The translations under genes were made by a program, and so were the position numbers. Below are positions 16,862 through 27,075 of a stretch of 64,000 nt of DNA, piece after piece. The first letter of the stretch is position 1, and each line of letters opens with the position of its first letter. The notes under the pieces were generated by a model that saw nothing but the letters and a program-made list of their open reading frames with translations, made no database searches and was not told where the DNA came from. This DNA is from Alishewanella jeotgali KCTC 22429 (GTDB taxonomy: Bacteria > Pseudomonadota > Gammaproteobacteria > Enterobacterales > Alteromonadaceae), in the NCBI RefSeq assembly GCF_000245735.1, contig NZ_AHTH01000048.1:62001-126000 (forward strand), read 5' to 3'.

Positions 16862-19468
16862 ATGCCCGTTCGTATTTTATTAGTATTGTTGCTTGTCAAT
16901 TTTTCGACGTTTGCGTTCTCGCAAAGTACGCCAACGCAGATCCGTGGCCCGAAAAGCAGCGATAATGCCTTTATCCAGCAACAGTTTGGCCCGCTAACGG
17001 CCAGCGATACCCTATGGCGGATTGCCGAGCAGGTTAAGCCCAACGATAGCGTGACCACCTATCAGGTGATGTACGCGCTGTTTCTGAAAAACCCTGGTGC
17101 CTTTAATGACGCTAACTTTAATCATTTACGGCCGGGCGCGATCTTAATCCTGCCAGATTTGCGGGAAATTCGCAGTGTCGATGCCGAGCAAGCCAGACGT
17201 AAAGCCGAACTGGATGATCAGGCCTGGGCGGAGCGTACCCGCCGTGAAGCAGAGGCCAGAGCCCGGGCGCGCGAGCAAGCCGCTAAACCTAATCAGGTGC
17301 AACAACAAGCACTGACCGAGTTAAATACGCTAAAAGATAACTATCAAAGCTCAATGCTATTGATTGAAGGCATTGCCCGCGAAAATGAGCAGTTACGTGG
17401 TTCTCTTGGTCGACTGCAGCAAGAGTTAGAGGGGTTAAAGGCTCAGTTGGCGGAAGATAGCCTGTTGCAAACGCAACTGAACCAATTACTTCAACAACAG
17501 CAACAGATCTTGGCTGAGCAGGAGCAACGCCGGCTCGCAGAGTTAGCTGCGCAGCAGGCGCCGCAGAGCACCCTGAGTCAACTGATGGCTAATCCACTTA
17601 CTTGGGCGCTGGCTGCATCAACGCCAGCGTTGTTGGCTTTGCTGGGGCTGTTATTCTGGATTAAACGACGGAGTAAGAAGACGGAAGAAGTCATAGCGGC
17701 AGCAACAAAAGAGCCTGTGGCTACTGCCGGCTATCAATCGCCAGTTCCACCTTTGGACAATAGTCAGGATTTTGACGATAGTTTGTTCACTTTGGATGAT
17801 AGTTTGCTGGATGACGCCTTTGAGCCTGCTGTTACGCCGGGTAAATCGACCCCGATGGGCGATGATGAATTGCCAGATTTCAGTGATGATATTTTATTGG
17901 ATGAGCTTGACGAGCATGATCCCCTGCAAACTGACTTACTAGACGATGTCCAGGGTGACTCCTTCAACCTAGATGATGGACTGACAACCCTTGATACCGC
18001 GGAAGCCAGTACTGCTAAGGCTGCAAATGAACTGCACTTCGATGCCGACAATATCTTATCTGACACAGATTTAGCTTCTCTATTAGCTGCAGATGATGAG
18101 CATGAAGAAGTTATCGAGTTGGCGGATACTGAGAATATACCTGAGCCAGAGTTAGCCGAAGCAGACTCTGACCTAAGTCTGACAGATCAGGACGATATCG
18201 ATAATCTGCTGGAAGAGATCGAGCTGGATTGGCCTGAAGCCAGCTCAAGCGAGATTGAGCCGGCTCAAGAGCAGCTCTCAAATCCTCTGACCCTCTCGCC
18301 TGAGCCATCCAAAGCGCCATTGGAAGTGGCTTCTGAACTTGAAGAGTCGAGAGATGCGCTGATGGATACGACTTGGGATGATGAACTTGGGTTAGCGGCA
18401 TCTGACGACATTAAATTTGACAGCAGCGAGTTGGAAGCGTTTGCCGAGCAATTAGCTGCAGAGGAATCCTCACCGCTATTAGAAGATGATCTGATCCAAA
18501 GTGAGGATGAGGAAATGTTGCAGCGCGAGCTCGATGACATTTTGGTTCAGGCCGCAGAACAGAATGTAAGCATCGATCAAGCCAATGAATTTGCAGTCGA
18601 ACCATCACAAATCCCTGCGAGTGACAGCGAACATCAGGACTCAGCCGGCGATACTGCAGAGGCTGAGTTAGAGTTAGATGAATTTCCCTTGGAGCCAATT
18701 ACTGGTTTAACCGATGTGGATATTGAGCAAGATACGGAGTTGGAGGCAGAGACTGAGTTAAATCTGGACTTGGCCGCTGCCGAAGACAGTAGTGTTATTC
18801 GACCCACTGAGGCATCGCTATCGGTGGAAAATCCGAGTCAAATGCTGGAAGAATATCCGGAGCTTGACCTCAGTGATTTTGATCCAGACGATGAGCGTCA
18901 GTTAGAGGCGCTTTCCAGACAGTTGGAGCAATTAACAACAGATCCTGACGAAGCGTCGAGTAAAGATTCAATAACGGAGCTGACTCCTGAGCAATTCAAT
19001 CTCACAGATCTGGAAAACGCGCAGTTTGAGCAGTTACTAACTGAGTTAGAGCAAGTTGAGCCAGGTGTCAATGCGGACACTGATGCCGAGTCTGAGCTGC
19101 TTGATAATGCGAGTAGTAGCCTGTTTAACGCCGAGGCGAATGGACTGCAGCATGAAGCTATTTCAGAGCAAGATTTTGTTGAAATTGATAATTTGTTATC
19201 GGCGCTGGAACAACCTGATAACGACGACAGTCGTTTTGAACAGCTGAATGTGGATGTTGGCTTGGATGAATTTGCCGATATTATCGGTGAACATACCAAG
19301 ATGGATGTTGATCAGGAAGATAATGGCTTCGCCGCCAAGTTAGATTTGGTACGGGCTTACATCGAGATGGATGAACCTGAAAGTGCAACCCTGCTGATTG
19401 ATGAAATCCTGACCTCAGCGGCACCTGAGCATGTTAAGGACGAAGCACGTCAGCTGCGGCCAGAGTAG
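16862..19468 (+). CDS. fimV: FimV-like polar hub / LysM protein
   Basis: 868 residues. In Pseudomonas and Vibrio, FimV (HubP) organises the cell pole and supports type IV pili and twitching. Order of parts: signal peptide (1-20), LysM-type peptidoglycan-binding region (about 45-105, DTLWRIAEQV to LILPDL), coiled coil (about 105-232), one membrane span (246-266), then a very acidic cytoplasmic tail full of short Asp/Glu/Leu-rich segments, ending in a conserved FimV C-terminal motif (KLDLVRAYIEMDEPESATLL). Overall layout and length fit. It lies between asd and truA, the usual location. Confidence 0.9.
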   Translation: MPVRILLVLLLVNFSTFAFSQSTPTQIRGPKSSDNAFIQQQFGPLTASDTLWRIAEQVKPNDSVTTYQVMYALFLKNPGAFNDANFNHLRPGAILILPDLREIRSVDAEQARRKAELDDQAWAERTRREAEARARAREQAAKPNQVQQQALTELNTLKDNYQSSMLLIEGIARENEQLRGSLGRLQQELEGLKAQLAEDSLLQTQLNQLLQQQQQILAEQEQRRLAELAAQQAPQSTLSQLMANPLTWALAASTPALLALLGLLFWIKRRSKKTEEVIAAATKEPVATAGYQSPVPPLDNSQDFDDSLFTLDDSLLDDAFEPAVTPGKSTPMGDDELPDFSDDILLDELDEHDPLQTDLLDDVQGDSFNLDDGLTTLDTAEASTAKAANELHFDADNILSDTDLASLLAADDEHEEVIELADTENIPEPELAEADSDLSLTDQDDIDNLLEEIELDWPEASSSEIEPAQEQLSNPLTLSPEPSKAPLEVASELEESRDALMDTTWDDELGLAASDDIKFDSSELEAFAEQLAAEESSPLLEDDLIQSEDEEMLQRELDDILVQAAEQNVSIDQANEFAVEPSQIPASDSEHQDSAGDTAEAELELDEFPLEPITGLTDVDIEQDTELEAETELNLDLAAAEDSSVIRPTEASLSVENPSQMLEEYPELDLSDFDPDDERQLEALSRQLEQLTTDPDEASSKDSITELTPEQFNLTDLENAQFEQLLTELEQVEPGVNADTDAESELLDNASSSLFNAEANGLQHEAISEQDFVEIDNLLSALEQPDNDDSRFEQLNVDVGLDEFADIIGEHTKMDVDQEDNGFAAKLDLVRAYIEMDEPESATLLIDEILTSAAPEHVKDEARQLRPE

Positions 19469-19520
19469 GTAACTGACGCTCGCTGGGTTATACTAGCCCC
19501 GAATTTTAGTAGGGGCCAAG

Positions 19521-20309
19521 ATGCGGATAGCCTTAGGAATTGAATATGACGGCAGCAGCTTTTATGGCTGGCAACGTCAGCGCGAAGTTAATAGCGTGCA
19601 GCAGGAACTGGAAACGGCACTTGCCAAAGTGGCCAATCAGCCAGTAGAACTCTTTTGTGCCGGCAGAACTGATGCCGGTGTGCATGCCACCGGTCAGGTG
19701 GTGCACTTTGATACCGACGCGGTGCGGGATGAAAAAGCCTGGGTGATGGGTACCAATGCCCAGCTGCCGGATCAAATTGCCGTGCGTTGGGCCAAGGTTG
19801 TACCGGATGACTTTCACGCCCGCTTCAGCGCCACGGCGCGCCGTTACCGTTATGTAATTTACAATCATAAACATCGGCCGGCTATTCTGCGAGCCGGGCT
19901 CAGTCATTATCATCAGCAGCTGGATATTGCGCTGATGCAACAAGCTGCGCCGGCTTTGTTAGGTGAGCAAGACTTCAGCGCCTTTCGTGCCATCCAGTGT
20001 CAATCGAAAACGCCGTTTCGCAATGTGCATCATCTGCGCATTGAACGCTTTGGTGACTATATTGTCCTTGATATCAAGGCCAATGCTTTTTTACATCATA
20101 TGGTGCGGAATATTACCGGTAGCTTATTGGAAATCGGCATGCGGCGGCAGCCACCTGTGTGGTTGGCACAACTGCTGGCCAGTCGGGATCGTACCCAGGC
20201 GGCAGCAACGGCGAAAGCGGGGGGCTTGTATCTGGTTGAGGTCGATTATCCCGCGCACTATGCGATACCGCAGGTTGAGCTGGGGCCGTTATTTTTGCCA
20301 CCGACCTGA
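19521..20309 (+). CDS. truA: tRNA pseudouridine(38-40) synthase
   Basis: 262 residues. Isomerises U38, U39 and U40 in the anticodon arm of many tRNAs. The catalytic Asp is D51 in [18 protein letters not shown]; the [20 protein letters not shown] motif near residue 185 is the second family mark. It follows fimV by 52 bp with a possible TATACT -10 near 19488. The following 150 bp to accD hold no gene; dedA, present here in E. coli, is absent. Confidence 0.96.
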   Translation: MRIALGIEYDGSSFYGWQRQREVNSVQQELETALAKVANQPVELFCAGRTDAGVHATGQVVHFDTDAVRDEKAWVMGTNAQLPDQIAVRWAKVVPDDFHARFSATARRYRYVIYNHKHRPAILRAGLSHYHQQLDIALMQQAAPALLGEQDFSAFRAIQCQSKTPFRNVHHLRIERFGDYIVLDIKANAFLHHMVRNITGSLLEIGMRRQPPVWLAQLLASRDRTQAAATAKAGGLYLVEVDYPAHYAIPQVELGPLFLPPT

Positions 20310-20459
20310 ACGCTGGGTAGCACGGCGCACTACTAAGACCAGTTTTATGTATTCTGCCCTGCTTGATTTGTGTTTTAATAGCCGCATTTTCGCCATTTCG
20401 ATGGTTTTAGCGTATTTTTTGCCCGCATAAGCCGGCAATCACCAAATTAGGAAAAGGTT

Positions 20460-21320
20460 ATGAGTTGGTTAGAAAAAATTCTGCCCAGAACGTCATCGTC
20501 AGATCGCCGTAATATTCCGGAAGGGGTGTGGACCAAGTGTACCTCTTGTGATGCGGTACTGTATAAAGCCGATCTGGATCGTAATCTAGGGGTTTGCCCG
20601 AAGTGCGATCATCATATGCGGATCTCTGCCCGCAGCCGTTTACAGCATTTTTTTGATACGCACTCAACTACCGAGCTGGCGGCTGAGTTAGAGCCGCAAG
20701 ACTTATTAAAGTTTAAAGACAGTAAGAAGTATAAAGATAGGATTGTCGCTGCCCAAAAAGAAACCAATGAAAAAGATGCGATGGTAGTGATGCACGGCAC
20801 CCTGCACGGTATGCCTGTGGTGGCGGCGTCTTTTGAATTTGAATTTATGGGCGGTTCGATGGCTTCTGTCGTCGGTGCTAAGTTTGTCGCAGGCGTTGAA
20901 TATGCGCTAAAACATAAAATCCCCTTTGTCTGCTTTTCTGCCAGTGGTGGTGCCCGGATGCAGGAAGCTTTGTTCTCGCTGATGCAAATGGCGAAAACCA
21001 GTGCTGCGCTGGCCCGGATGAGTGAGCAGGGGCTGCCTTATATTTCGGTATTAACTGACCCGACTATGGGTGGTGTTTCGGCCAGTCTGGCGATGCTGGG
21101 TGACATCAATATCGGTGAGCCCAAGGCACTAATTGGCTTCGCCGGTCCGCGCGTGATCGAACAAACCGTACGCGAGAAACTACCGGAAGGTTTCCAGCGC
21201 AGCGAATTCCTGTTGGAGCACGGTGCTATTGATATGATCGTTGACCGGCGGAAAATGCGCGATACAATTGCCCGACTTTTAGCGAAGTTTATGCAATTAC
21301 CTGCTCCACAGTCGGAGTAA
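20460..21320 (+). CDS. accD: Acetyl-CoA carboxylase carboxyltransferase subunit beta
   Basis: 286 residues. Forms the carboxyltransferase with AccA, moving CO2 from biotin to acetyl-CoA to make malonyl-CoA. The N-terminal zinc ribbon has C27, C30, C46 and C49. The crotonase-like fold follows, with [11 protein letters not shown] and [13 protein letters not shown] lining the CoA site. Preceded by AGGAAAAGG. It is 16 bp before folC, the common gammaproteobacterial order. Confidence 0.97.
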   Translation: MSWLEKILPRTSSSDRRNIPEGVWTKCTSCDAVLYKADLDRNLGVCPKCDHHMRISARSRLQHFFDTHSTTELAAELEPQDLLKFKDSKKYKDRIVAAQKETNEKDAMVVMHGTLHGMPVVAASFEFEFMGGSMASVVGAKFVAGVEYALKHKIPFVCFSASGGARMQEALFSLMQMAKTSAALARMSEQGLPYISVLTDPTMGGVSASLAMLGDINIGEPKALIGFAGPRVIEQTVREKLPEGFQRSEFLLEHGAIDMIVDRRKMRDTIARLLAKFMQLPAPQSE

Positions 21321-21336
21321 TGCATTCCGGAGAGTT

Positions 21337-22617
21337 ATGTCTGTCCAGCCGTTGACCAGCCAATCGTGCCATAGCCTGGCCGATTGGCTTTGTTATATTG
21401 AACAAAGCCATCCTATTGATAAAATTGAACTGGGTCTGCAGCGGGTAACCGAAGTTGCCAGCCGCGGTAACTTAGCTGCTTTGCCTGGCAAGGTTATCCT
21501 GATTGCCGGCACCAACGGCAAAGGCACCACAGCGCGCACCCTGGAGCAATTGCTGCTGGCGCAGGGTTATCGGGTAGGCGTATACAGCTCACCGCATTTA
21601 CTGCGCTTCAATGAGCGTTTACGTATCGATGGCCAGGATGTGGCAGATGATGCCTGGCTGAGTGCTTTTCAGCAGGTCGAAAGCTTACGCCAGGATATTC
21701 CGCTAACTTACTTTGAATTTACCACCCTGGTGGCCTTTACCATCCTGCGTGCGGCGCAGCCGGATTTTTGTTTGATTGAAGTCGGCTTAGGCGGCCGCCT
21801 GGATGCCACTAATATCGTTAATCCTGATATCAGTGTTATTACCACCATCGATTTGGATCATCAGGCATTTCTGGGGCCGGATCGGGAAAGTATCGGGCGT
21901 GAAAAAGCCGGTGTCTTCCGCGCTGATAAAGTTGCTGTTTGTGGTGACCTGCAGCTACCGCAAAGCGTCAGTGCCGTTGCACTGCAGACGCAGGCTAAGT
22001 TGCTGCTGATCAATCGCGATTATTATTATCAACAACAGGCAGATAGCTGGAGCTGGCAGGGACAACAGCAGCGTAGTGGTTTACCGATACCGGCGGTGCC
22101 GCTACAGAATGTTGCTACGGCGCTGACGGTACTGGAGCAACTGGGCGTATTACCTGAGTCGGCGTTATTGGCAGAGGCGTTACCCAGGCTTAGCCTGCCC
22201 GGACGTATGCAGTGGCTGCAACAACAACCGGCAGTACTGCTTGATGTGGCGCATAATCCGCAGTCGGTGGCTTATTTGGCGAGCCAGCTACAACAACTGC
22301 GCCAGCGCTATCCGCGGCTGATTGGCCTGGTGGGTATGCTGAAAGATAAGGATTTGCCACAGGCGCTACTGCCCTTGACGACCTGTATCGATGAGTGGCA
22401 TCTTGTCAGCCTGCCCGGTAATCGGGGAGCCAGTAGTGAGCAACTGGCAGCGGCGCTAGACACGGTATTACCGACCGTGCAGGCAACGCAACATCAGGAT
22501 GTGGCCCAGGCATTTACCCAGCTTCGTGATGCCATGGCCGCGACGGATTTGCTGGTTGTTTTTGGATCTTTTGTTACTGTTGCCGGCGTATTGGCGCTGT
22601 CGCGGGAGGAAGAATGA
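21337..22617 (+). CDS. folC: Bifunctional folylpolyglutamate synthase / dihydrofolate synthase
   Basis: 426 residues, Mur-ligase fold. Adds glutamate to dihydropteroate and then to tetrahydrofolates. The P-loop GTNGKGTTARTLEQLL is at about residues 53-68; VGLGGRLDATNIV and DLDHQAFLG are family motifs. Its last four bases overlap the dedD start (ATGA), implying coupled translation. Confidence 0.96.
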   Translation: MSVQPLTSQSCHSLADWLCYIEQSHPIDKIELGLQRVTEVASRGNLAALPGKVILIAGTNGKGTTARTLEQLLLAQGYRVGVYSSPHLLRFNERLRIDGQDVADDAWLSAFQQVESLRQDIPLTYFEFTTLVAFTILRAAQPDFCLIEVGLGGRLDATNIVNPDISVITTIDLDHQAFLGPDRESIGREKAGVFRADKVAVCGDLQLPQSVSAVALQTQAKLLLINRDYYYQQQADSWSWQGQQQRSGLPIPAVPLQNVATALTVLEQLGVLPESALLAEALPRLSLPGRMQWLQQQPAVLLDVAHNPQSVAYLASQLQQLRQRYPRLIGLVGMLKDKDLPQALLPLTTCIDEWHLVSLPGNRGASSEQLAAALDTVLPTVQATQHQDVAQAFTQLRDAMAATDLLVVFGSFVTVAGVLALSREEE

Positions 22618-23273
22618 GTGCAAAATTTAAACATCGCTTGCTTGGTACCAGTATTTTACTGATGCTGGCGATTATATTTTTGCCGGATCTGCTGGACGGT
22701 CAAAAGCAGGTGGTGAAGGATGATTTTCAGGTCATTCCAGAGCGCCCGGAGTTTGCAGGCGTGCAGCAGGTTACCCCTTTTGATGACAGTGCCTTAACAC
22801 AAGCACAAACCGTCACAGAGCTGCATACGGATCAAGATGAGGTGCCGTTGGACGAACAAACGGCCAGTCGGCCGGAGTTGCCGTCACAGCAATTTGCGAC
22901 TGTGACTGTTGATGCGGCAGGGCAAGCGCAAACTCAGACTGCAACAACTCCGGCACCTACTACGGTAAGTCAGCCGGCGGCTAACCCGCCATCAGCTTCC
23001 ACGCCAGCGCTGAATCAGGCTGCCTGGGTTGTCAGAGTGGGCAGTTTTAGTAACCGTCAAAATGCCAATGCTCTGGTGACCAAGTTGCGCCAGGAAGGTT
23101 TTGCTACCTTTACCCGTGATATTACTAACGCCAGTGGCCAGCAGCTAACCAGTGTCTTCGTTGGCCCGGAAATTCGCCGTGAAAAGCTGGAGCAGGGATT
23201 ACCTAAGCTACGCCAGCTTACCGGCGTAGAGCGGTTGGTGATTAGCAATTACCAGCCAGCGGAAAATAATTAG
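22614..23273 (+). CDS. dedD: SPOR-domain division protein DedD
   Basis: 219 residues. One N-terminal membrane span (LGTSILLMLAIIFLPDLL), a Pro/Thr/Gln-rich periplasmic linker, and a C-terminal SPOR domain (AAWVVRVGSFSNRQNANALV to ERLVISNY) that binds denuded septal peptidoglycan. DedD helps septal constriction. Start overlaps folC. Confidence 0.93.
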   Translation: MSAKFKHRLLGTSILLMLAIIFLPDLLDGQKQVVKDDFQVIPERPEFAGVQQVTPFDDSALTQAQTVTELHTDQDEVPLDEQTASRPELPSQQFATVTVDAAGQAQTQTATTPAPTTVSQPAANPPSASTPALNQAAWVVRVGSFSNRQNANALVTKLRQEGFATFTRDITNASGQQLTSVFVGPEIRREKLEQGLPKLRQLTGVERLVISNYQPAENN

Positions 23274-23291
23274 CTATTGCACGGCGCAATT

Positions 23292-23300
23292 TGGTAGAAT
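23292..23300 (+). promoter_or_regulatory. Extended -10 promoter for cvpA-purF
   Basis: TGGTAGAAT lies 33 bp before the cvpA start. No convincing -35 or PurR operator is visible beside it. Confidence 0.45.
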
Positions 23301-23332
23301 GCGCGCCGTCAATAAGCATCCTTTGGTAGCAA

Positions 23333-23821
23333 ATGAGTTGGATTGATTTCAGCATTCTGGCGATCATTGCCTTATCCGCCGTGATAAGTCTGGTCCGGGG
23401 CTTCGTAAAAGAGGCTATCTCGTTGACCGTCTGGATCGCCGCCTTCTTTATTGCCAGCTCTTACTATCCGCATCTTGCCAGCTTTTTCACTAACCTTACC
23501 GACGACACCATCAGAAACGCCGTAGCGATCGCCATTTTGTTTATCAGCGCACTGATTGTTGGTGCTTTAATTAACTATCTGATTAGCAAGCTGGTGCAAT
23601 CGACGGGACTGTCCGGCACCGATCGACTGCTCGGGCTGATTTTTGGTGCCCTACGTGGCGTGCTGGTAGTCAGTGCGGTGTTATTTTTTGCTGATGCCTT
23701 CACTCCGGCTGCCAGCAGTGACTGGTGGCGACAATCGGTATTGATCCCCGAATTTGGTTTTATCATTGAATGGTTTTTCGAGTATTTGCAAAGCCATTCC
23801 AGTTTTATGCAAAAGCCCTAG
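23333..23821 (+). CDS. cvpA: CvpA family inner-membrane protein
   Basis: 162 residues with four hydrophobic segments (starting at about residues 4, 28, 60 and 100). The N-terminus [20 protein letters not shown] and [15 protein letters not shown] are typical of CvpA. It is needed for colicin V production and linked to envelope stress tolerance in enterobacteria; its biochemical role is unknown. The stop is 17 bp before purF, forming the classical cvpA-purF pair. Confidence 0.94.
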   Translation: MSWIDFSILAIIALSAVISLVRGFVKEAISLTVWIAAFFIASSYYPHLASFFTNLTDDTIRNAVAIAILFISALIVGALINYLISKLVQSTGLSGTDRLLGLIFGALRGVLVVSAVLFFADAFTPAASSDWWRQSVLIPEFGFIIEWFFEYLQSHSSFMQKP

Positions 23822-23838
23822 CCGGCGAGGAAATTTCA

Positions 23839-25350
23839 ATGTGTGGTATTGTTGGTATCGTAGGTAAGTATCCGGTCAATCAGGCCTTATATGATGGTCT
23901 GACAGTGTTACAGCACCGTGGGCAGGATGCAGCCGGTATTGTTACGGTGGATAATAATACCTTGCGCTTACGCAAGGCGAATGGCCTGGTTAAAGATGTT
24001 TTTGAAACCCGGCATATGCAGCGCCTGGCCGGTAAAATTGGTATTGGCCATGTCCGCTACCCTACCGCGGGCTCTTCCAGCACTGCAGAGGCACAGCCGT
24101 TTTACGTCAATAGCCCCTTCGGTATCGCTCTGGCGCACAATGGTAACCTGACCAATGCGCATGAACTGAAAGACGAAATTTTCCGACTGGCGCGCCGCCA
24201 CGTAAACACTACCTCTGACTCCGAGGTATTATTGAATGTGCTGGCGCATGAACTGGCAGTGCAAAGCAGTATGCAGCTGGAGCCAGAGCAAATTTTTAAA
24301 GCCATTGCCAATGTGCACCGTAAGGTACGCGGTGGCTATGCGGCAGTCGCTCTGGTGATCGGTCATGGCCTCATTGCCTTCCGCGACCCGAACGGCATCC
24401 GGCCACTGGTAATGGGTAAGCGGGAAACACCGGCGGGTACTGAATATATGGTGGCGTCCGAGAGTGTGGCGCTGGATGCGGATGGTTTCTCCGTGCTGCG
24501 TGATATTTCGCCGGGTGAAGCGGTGTATATTACCGAGCAGGGCGAGCTGCACAGCCAGCAATGTTCAGAAAACCCAAGCTATACCCCCTGTATCTTTGAA
24601 TATGTGTATTTTGCGCGGCCAGACTCGACGATGGACAATATCTCGGTGTATGCCTCCCGCGTGGCGATGGGGAAATATCTGGGTGAGAAAATCAAACGCG
24701 AGTGGTCGCATCTGGATATCGATGTGGTGATCCCGATCCCTGAAACCAGTAATGACGCGGCGCTGGAAATTGCCAGTGTCCTCGGTTTACCGTATCGTCA
24801 GGGCTTTGTGAAAAACCGCTATATCGGCCGTACCTTTATTATGCCGGGACAAACGCAGCGCAAGAAATCGGTAAAGCGCAAGCTGAATGCGATCTGGCAG
24901 GAGTTTAAAGGTAAGAATGTGTTATTGGTTGACGATTCGATCGTCCGCGGTACTACCTCTGGCCAAATCATCGAAATGGCGCGGGAAGCTGGGGCCAAAA
25001 AAGTATACTTTGCCTCTGCCGCGCCGGAAATTCGTTTTCCGAACGTCTATGGTATTGATATGCCATCGGCTAATGAGTTGATTGCGCATGGCCATGACGT
25101 CGAAAGCATCTGTCAGATCATTGGTGCCGATGGTCTGATTTTCCAATCGCTGCCGGATCTGATTGCCGCGGTGCGTAGCGAAAACCCGGATATCAAACGT
25201 TTTGAAACCTCAGTGTTTGACGGCCATTACGTCACCAACGATATCGATCAGGATTACCTGAACCGGCTGGATCAGATGCGTAGTGACGATGCTAAAGCAG
25301 CTTCAGTCATGTCAATGGCTTCACATCTGGAAACCTATAACGAGGGTTAA
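23839..25350 (+). CDS. purF: Amidophosphoribosyltransferase
   Basis: 503 residues. First committed step of purine synthesis: PRPP plus glutamine to phosphoribosylamine. The ATG at 23839 places the nucleophile as Cys2 (MCGIVGIVG) after Met removal, which rules out the longer frame starting inside cvpA; CGAGG lies upstream. The C-terminal phosphoribosyltransferase domain carries the PRPP loop [17 protein letters not shown]. It is the last gene of the pdxB-purF locus. Confidence 0.97.
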   Translation: MCGIVGIVGKYPVNQALYDGLTVLQHRGQDAAGIVTVDNNTLRLRKANGLVKDVFETRHMQRLAGKIGIGHVRYPTAGSSSTAEAQPFYVNSPFGIALAHNGNLTNAHELKDEIFRLARRHVNTTSDSEVLLNVLAHELAVQSSMQLEPEQIFKAIANVHRKVRGGYAAVALVIGHGLIAFRDPNGIRPLVMGKRETPAGTEYMVASESVALDADGFSVLRDISPGEAVYITEQGELHSQQCSENPSYTPCIFEYVYFARPDSTMDNISVYASRVAMGKYLGEKIKREWSHLDIDVVIPIPETSNDAALEIASVLGLPYRQGFVKNRYIGRTFIMPGQTQRKKSVKRKLNAIWQEFKGKNVLLVDDSIVRGTTSGQIIEMAREAGAKKVYFASAAPEIRFPNVYGIDMPSANELIAHGHDVESICQIIGADGLIFQSLPDLIAAVRSENPDIKRFETSVFDGHYVTNDIDQDYLNRLDQMRSDDAKAASVMSMASHLETYNEG

Positions 25351-25409
25351 GCTAAGTAATGGTTTTGATGCTCAGCACTGCAATCAGCAGTCTGCGCTGA
25401 AAAAAATAA

Positions 25410-25436
25410 AAAACGGCTGCCATTGGCAGCCGTTTT
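25410..25436. terminator. Bidirectional terminator between purF and the Yip1 gene
   Basis: AAAACGGCTGCC (25410-25421) pairs with GGCAGCCGTTTT (25425-25436). A-rich and T-rich flanks on both sides allow use by both converging genes. Confidence 0.88.
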
Positions 25437-25479
25437 AGTTAATACCTTGTCTTAGCTTATTGCGTTATTCTCATTAATA

Positions 25480-26079
25480 TCAGTGTGTAAAGGCCGGGCC
25501 ATAACCCGAGCTCCACAAGATGGCGGTAGACGCCAGTACTACAACCAGTAATACCAGACCGCACGTTACCACCGAGCTGGCATAAATAAAACCACGTTCT
25601 TCCGGGATATGCATCAGGATCGGTACCCCGACATAGAGCAAATACACCGAATAGGCTAAACCAGCCAGACCAACCATCATCACAAACCACAGCTCAGGAT
25701 ATAGCGCGGCTAAACCCACCATAAACAGTGGCGTTGAGGTATAGGATGCCAGCTCCAGCGTTTGGGTATAAGTGGGTTCAGCACCGAAGGTGTGGGCCAT
25801 CCAATGTGCTAACAATCCCAGTGCAAAGACACCGGCGATCAGGGCGATATACATTGCCACTGCCATCAAGCGTGCGCTTTCGGCGGTTAAAAAGATTCTT
25901 TCACCCACACCGATGCTCCAGCCCAAATGTACCGCCGAATAGTAGGCACAAATAGAGGGTATCAGCGCTACCAGCAAGATATGGATCATGCTATAGCGGA
26001 AACTTTCGTGTCTGGCATCAATAGTATGCCACTCTTCTTTCGGGTGGGCATACAAGCCCCATAAATGGTTTAGTATCAT
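25480..26079 (-). CDS. Yip1 domain membrane protein
   Basis: 199 residues with about five hydrophobic helices. The N-terminus MILNHLWGLYAHPKEEWHTI matches bacterial Yip1-domain proteins, in which a short cytoplasmic PxxEW segment precedes the membrane bundle. No function is established for bacterial members. The ATG at 26079 is chosen because AAGGA lies upstream and the longer frame has no membrane or family character. Monocistronic; it ends at the terminator shared with purF. Confidence 0.8.
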   Translation of the reverse strand: MILNHLWGLYAHPKEEWHTIDARHESFRYSMIHILLVALIPSICAYYSAVHLGWSIGVGERIFLTAESARLMAVAMYIALIAGVFALGLLAHWMAHTFGAEPTYTQTLELASYTSTPLFMVGLAALYPELWFVMMVGLAGLAYSVYLLYVGVPILMHIPEERGFIYASSVVTCGLVLLVVVLASTAILWSSGYGPAFTH

Positions 26080-26117
26080 AATTATTATCCTTATTACTGC
26101 AAAACTGCACCCTTGTC

Positions 26118-26139
26118 CGGGCAATAACGCAGTTGCCCG
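26118..26139. other. Hairpin upstream of the Yip1 gene and miaE
   Basis: CGGGCAA (26118-26124) and TTGCCCG (26133-26139) form a 7-bp stem with an 8-nt loop in the divergent interval. No known operator is recognised. The rest of 26080-26283 shows nothing else. Confidence 0.35.
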
Positions 26140-26283
26140 TAGTTAAGTTATGACTGATGGTCAGAACTTCGTCAAGCCTGGCGTTGAATTTTTAAACACC
26201 AGCGAAGCAGGCTATCGGAAGCTGCTGGCGGCGCTGTAACCGATTCGGTATACTTTGCCGCTGATTTTTAGAGCGGTTATCTG

Positions 26284-27069
26284 ATGCAAAGTTGCGAATA
26301 TCAACAGCTGTTGGCACCGATCCAGCAGTTTCTTGGCTGTGTTACCCCTGATGCCTGGTTAGTACAAGCGGCGAGGCCCGAGTCTTTGCCGGTATTGCTG
26401 ACAGATCATCTGATCTGTGAGTTAAAGGCGGCGCAATCTGCGATGTTTTTAATTCGTCGCTATGCAGTAGATGAGCAAAGCGCTGAAGCCTTATTGCAAT
26501 GGCTAAAGCCATACGAAGATTTTACCTACCGCCAGCTTGGCGACTGGCAGCAACTGGCCGAACATAAGCTGAAAAAGTCGATGCTACCCAAAGCCAGCTC
26601 GGCCTATGGGCAGGATCTAATTGATAAAATGGTGCTGTTAATTAAAGAAGAGCTGCACCATTTTTATCAGGTACTGGAGATCATGCAGCAGTTCGGCGTA
26701 CCCTACGACAAGATCACCTCCAGCCGTTACGCCAAAGGTTTGCTCAGGCACGTCAGTACTTTTGAGCCAAATGCGCTGGTCGACAAACTGATTTGTGGTG
26801 CCTTTATCGAAGCGCGTTCCTGTGAGCGTTTCGCCCGCTTAGCGCCTTTATTGCCTGCTGCAATTGGTGATTTTTATATTTCGCTGCTGCGCTCGGAAGC
26901 GCGCCATTATCAGGATTACCTGAGCTTGGCACAGCAGATTGCCGGTAGCGATATCAGTGCGCGGGTGGCGTTTTTTGCCGGGGTTGAAGCCGAGCTGATT
27001 TTAAGCCCGGATACGGATTTTAAGTTTCATAGCGGGGTACCGGCCGCAAGCCTGCAAGCGATCGCCTGA
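26284..27069 (+). CDS. miaE: tRNA 2-methylthio-N6-isopentenyladenosine hydroxylase
   Basis: 261 residues. Oxygen-dependent non-heme di-iron enzyme that hydroxylates ms2i6A37 to ms2io6A37. A ferritin-like helical fold with iron-ligand Glu/His pairs: ICELKAAQ, KEELHHFYQVLEIM, IEARSCERF and SEARHYQDYL. Length fits. It converges on lpxH, whose stop is 6 bp away. The third tRNA wobble/37 modification gene in this window after mnmC and truA. Confidence 0.93.
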   Translation: MQSCEYQQLLAPIQQFLGCVTPDAWLVQAARPESLPVLLTDHLICELKAAQSAMFLIRRYAVDEQSAEALLQWLKPYEDFTYRQLGDWQQLAEHKLKKSMLPKASSAYGQDLIDKMVLLIKEELHHFYQVLEIMQQFGVPYDKITSSRYAKGLLRHVSTFEPNALVDKLICGAFIEARSCERFARLAPLLPAAIGDFYISLLRSEARHYQDYLSLAQQIAGSDISARVAFFAGVEAELILSPDTDFKFHSGVPAASLQAIA

Positions 27070-27075
27070 GACTAA

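Noticed and set aside
16862-19468. Large minus-strand Ser-rich frames inside fimV
   Set aside because: They are antisense reflections of the Asp/Glu/Leu-rich fimV coding sequence.
19963-20430. 155-residue plus-strand frame overlapping the truA end
   Set aside because: Frame shadow of truA running on into the accD leader; no ribosome site, basic and Trp-rich composition.
23275-23300. Possible PurR operator before cvpA-purF
   Set aside because: GC-rich GCACGGCGCAA is only loosely similar to ACGCAAACGTTTGCGT and has no second half.
26149-26194. 14-codon frame MTDGQNFVKPGVEF between the Yip1 gene and miaE
   Set aside because: No ribosome site and no conservation evidence; too short to support.
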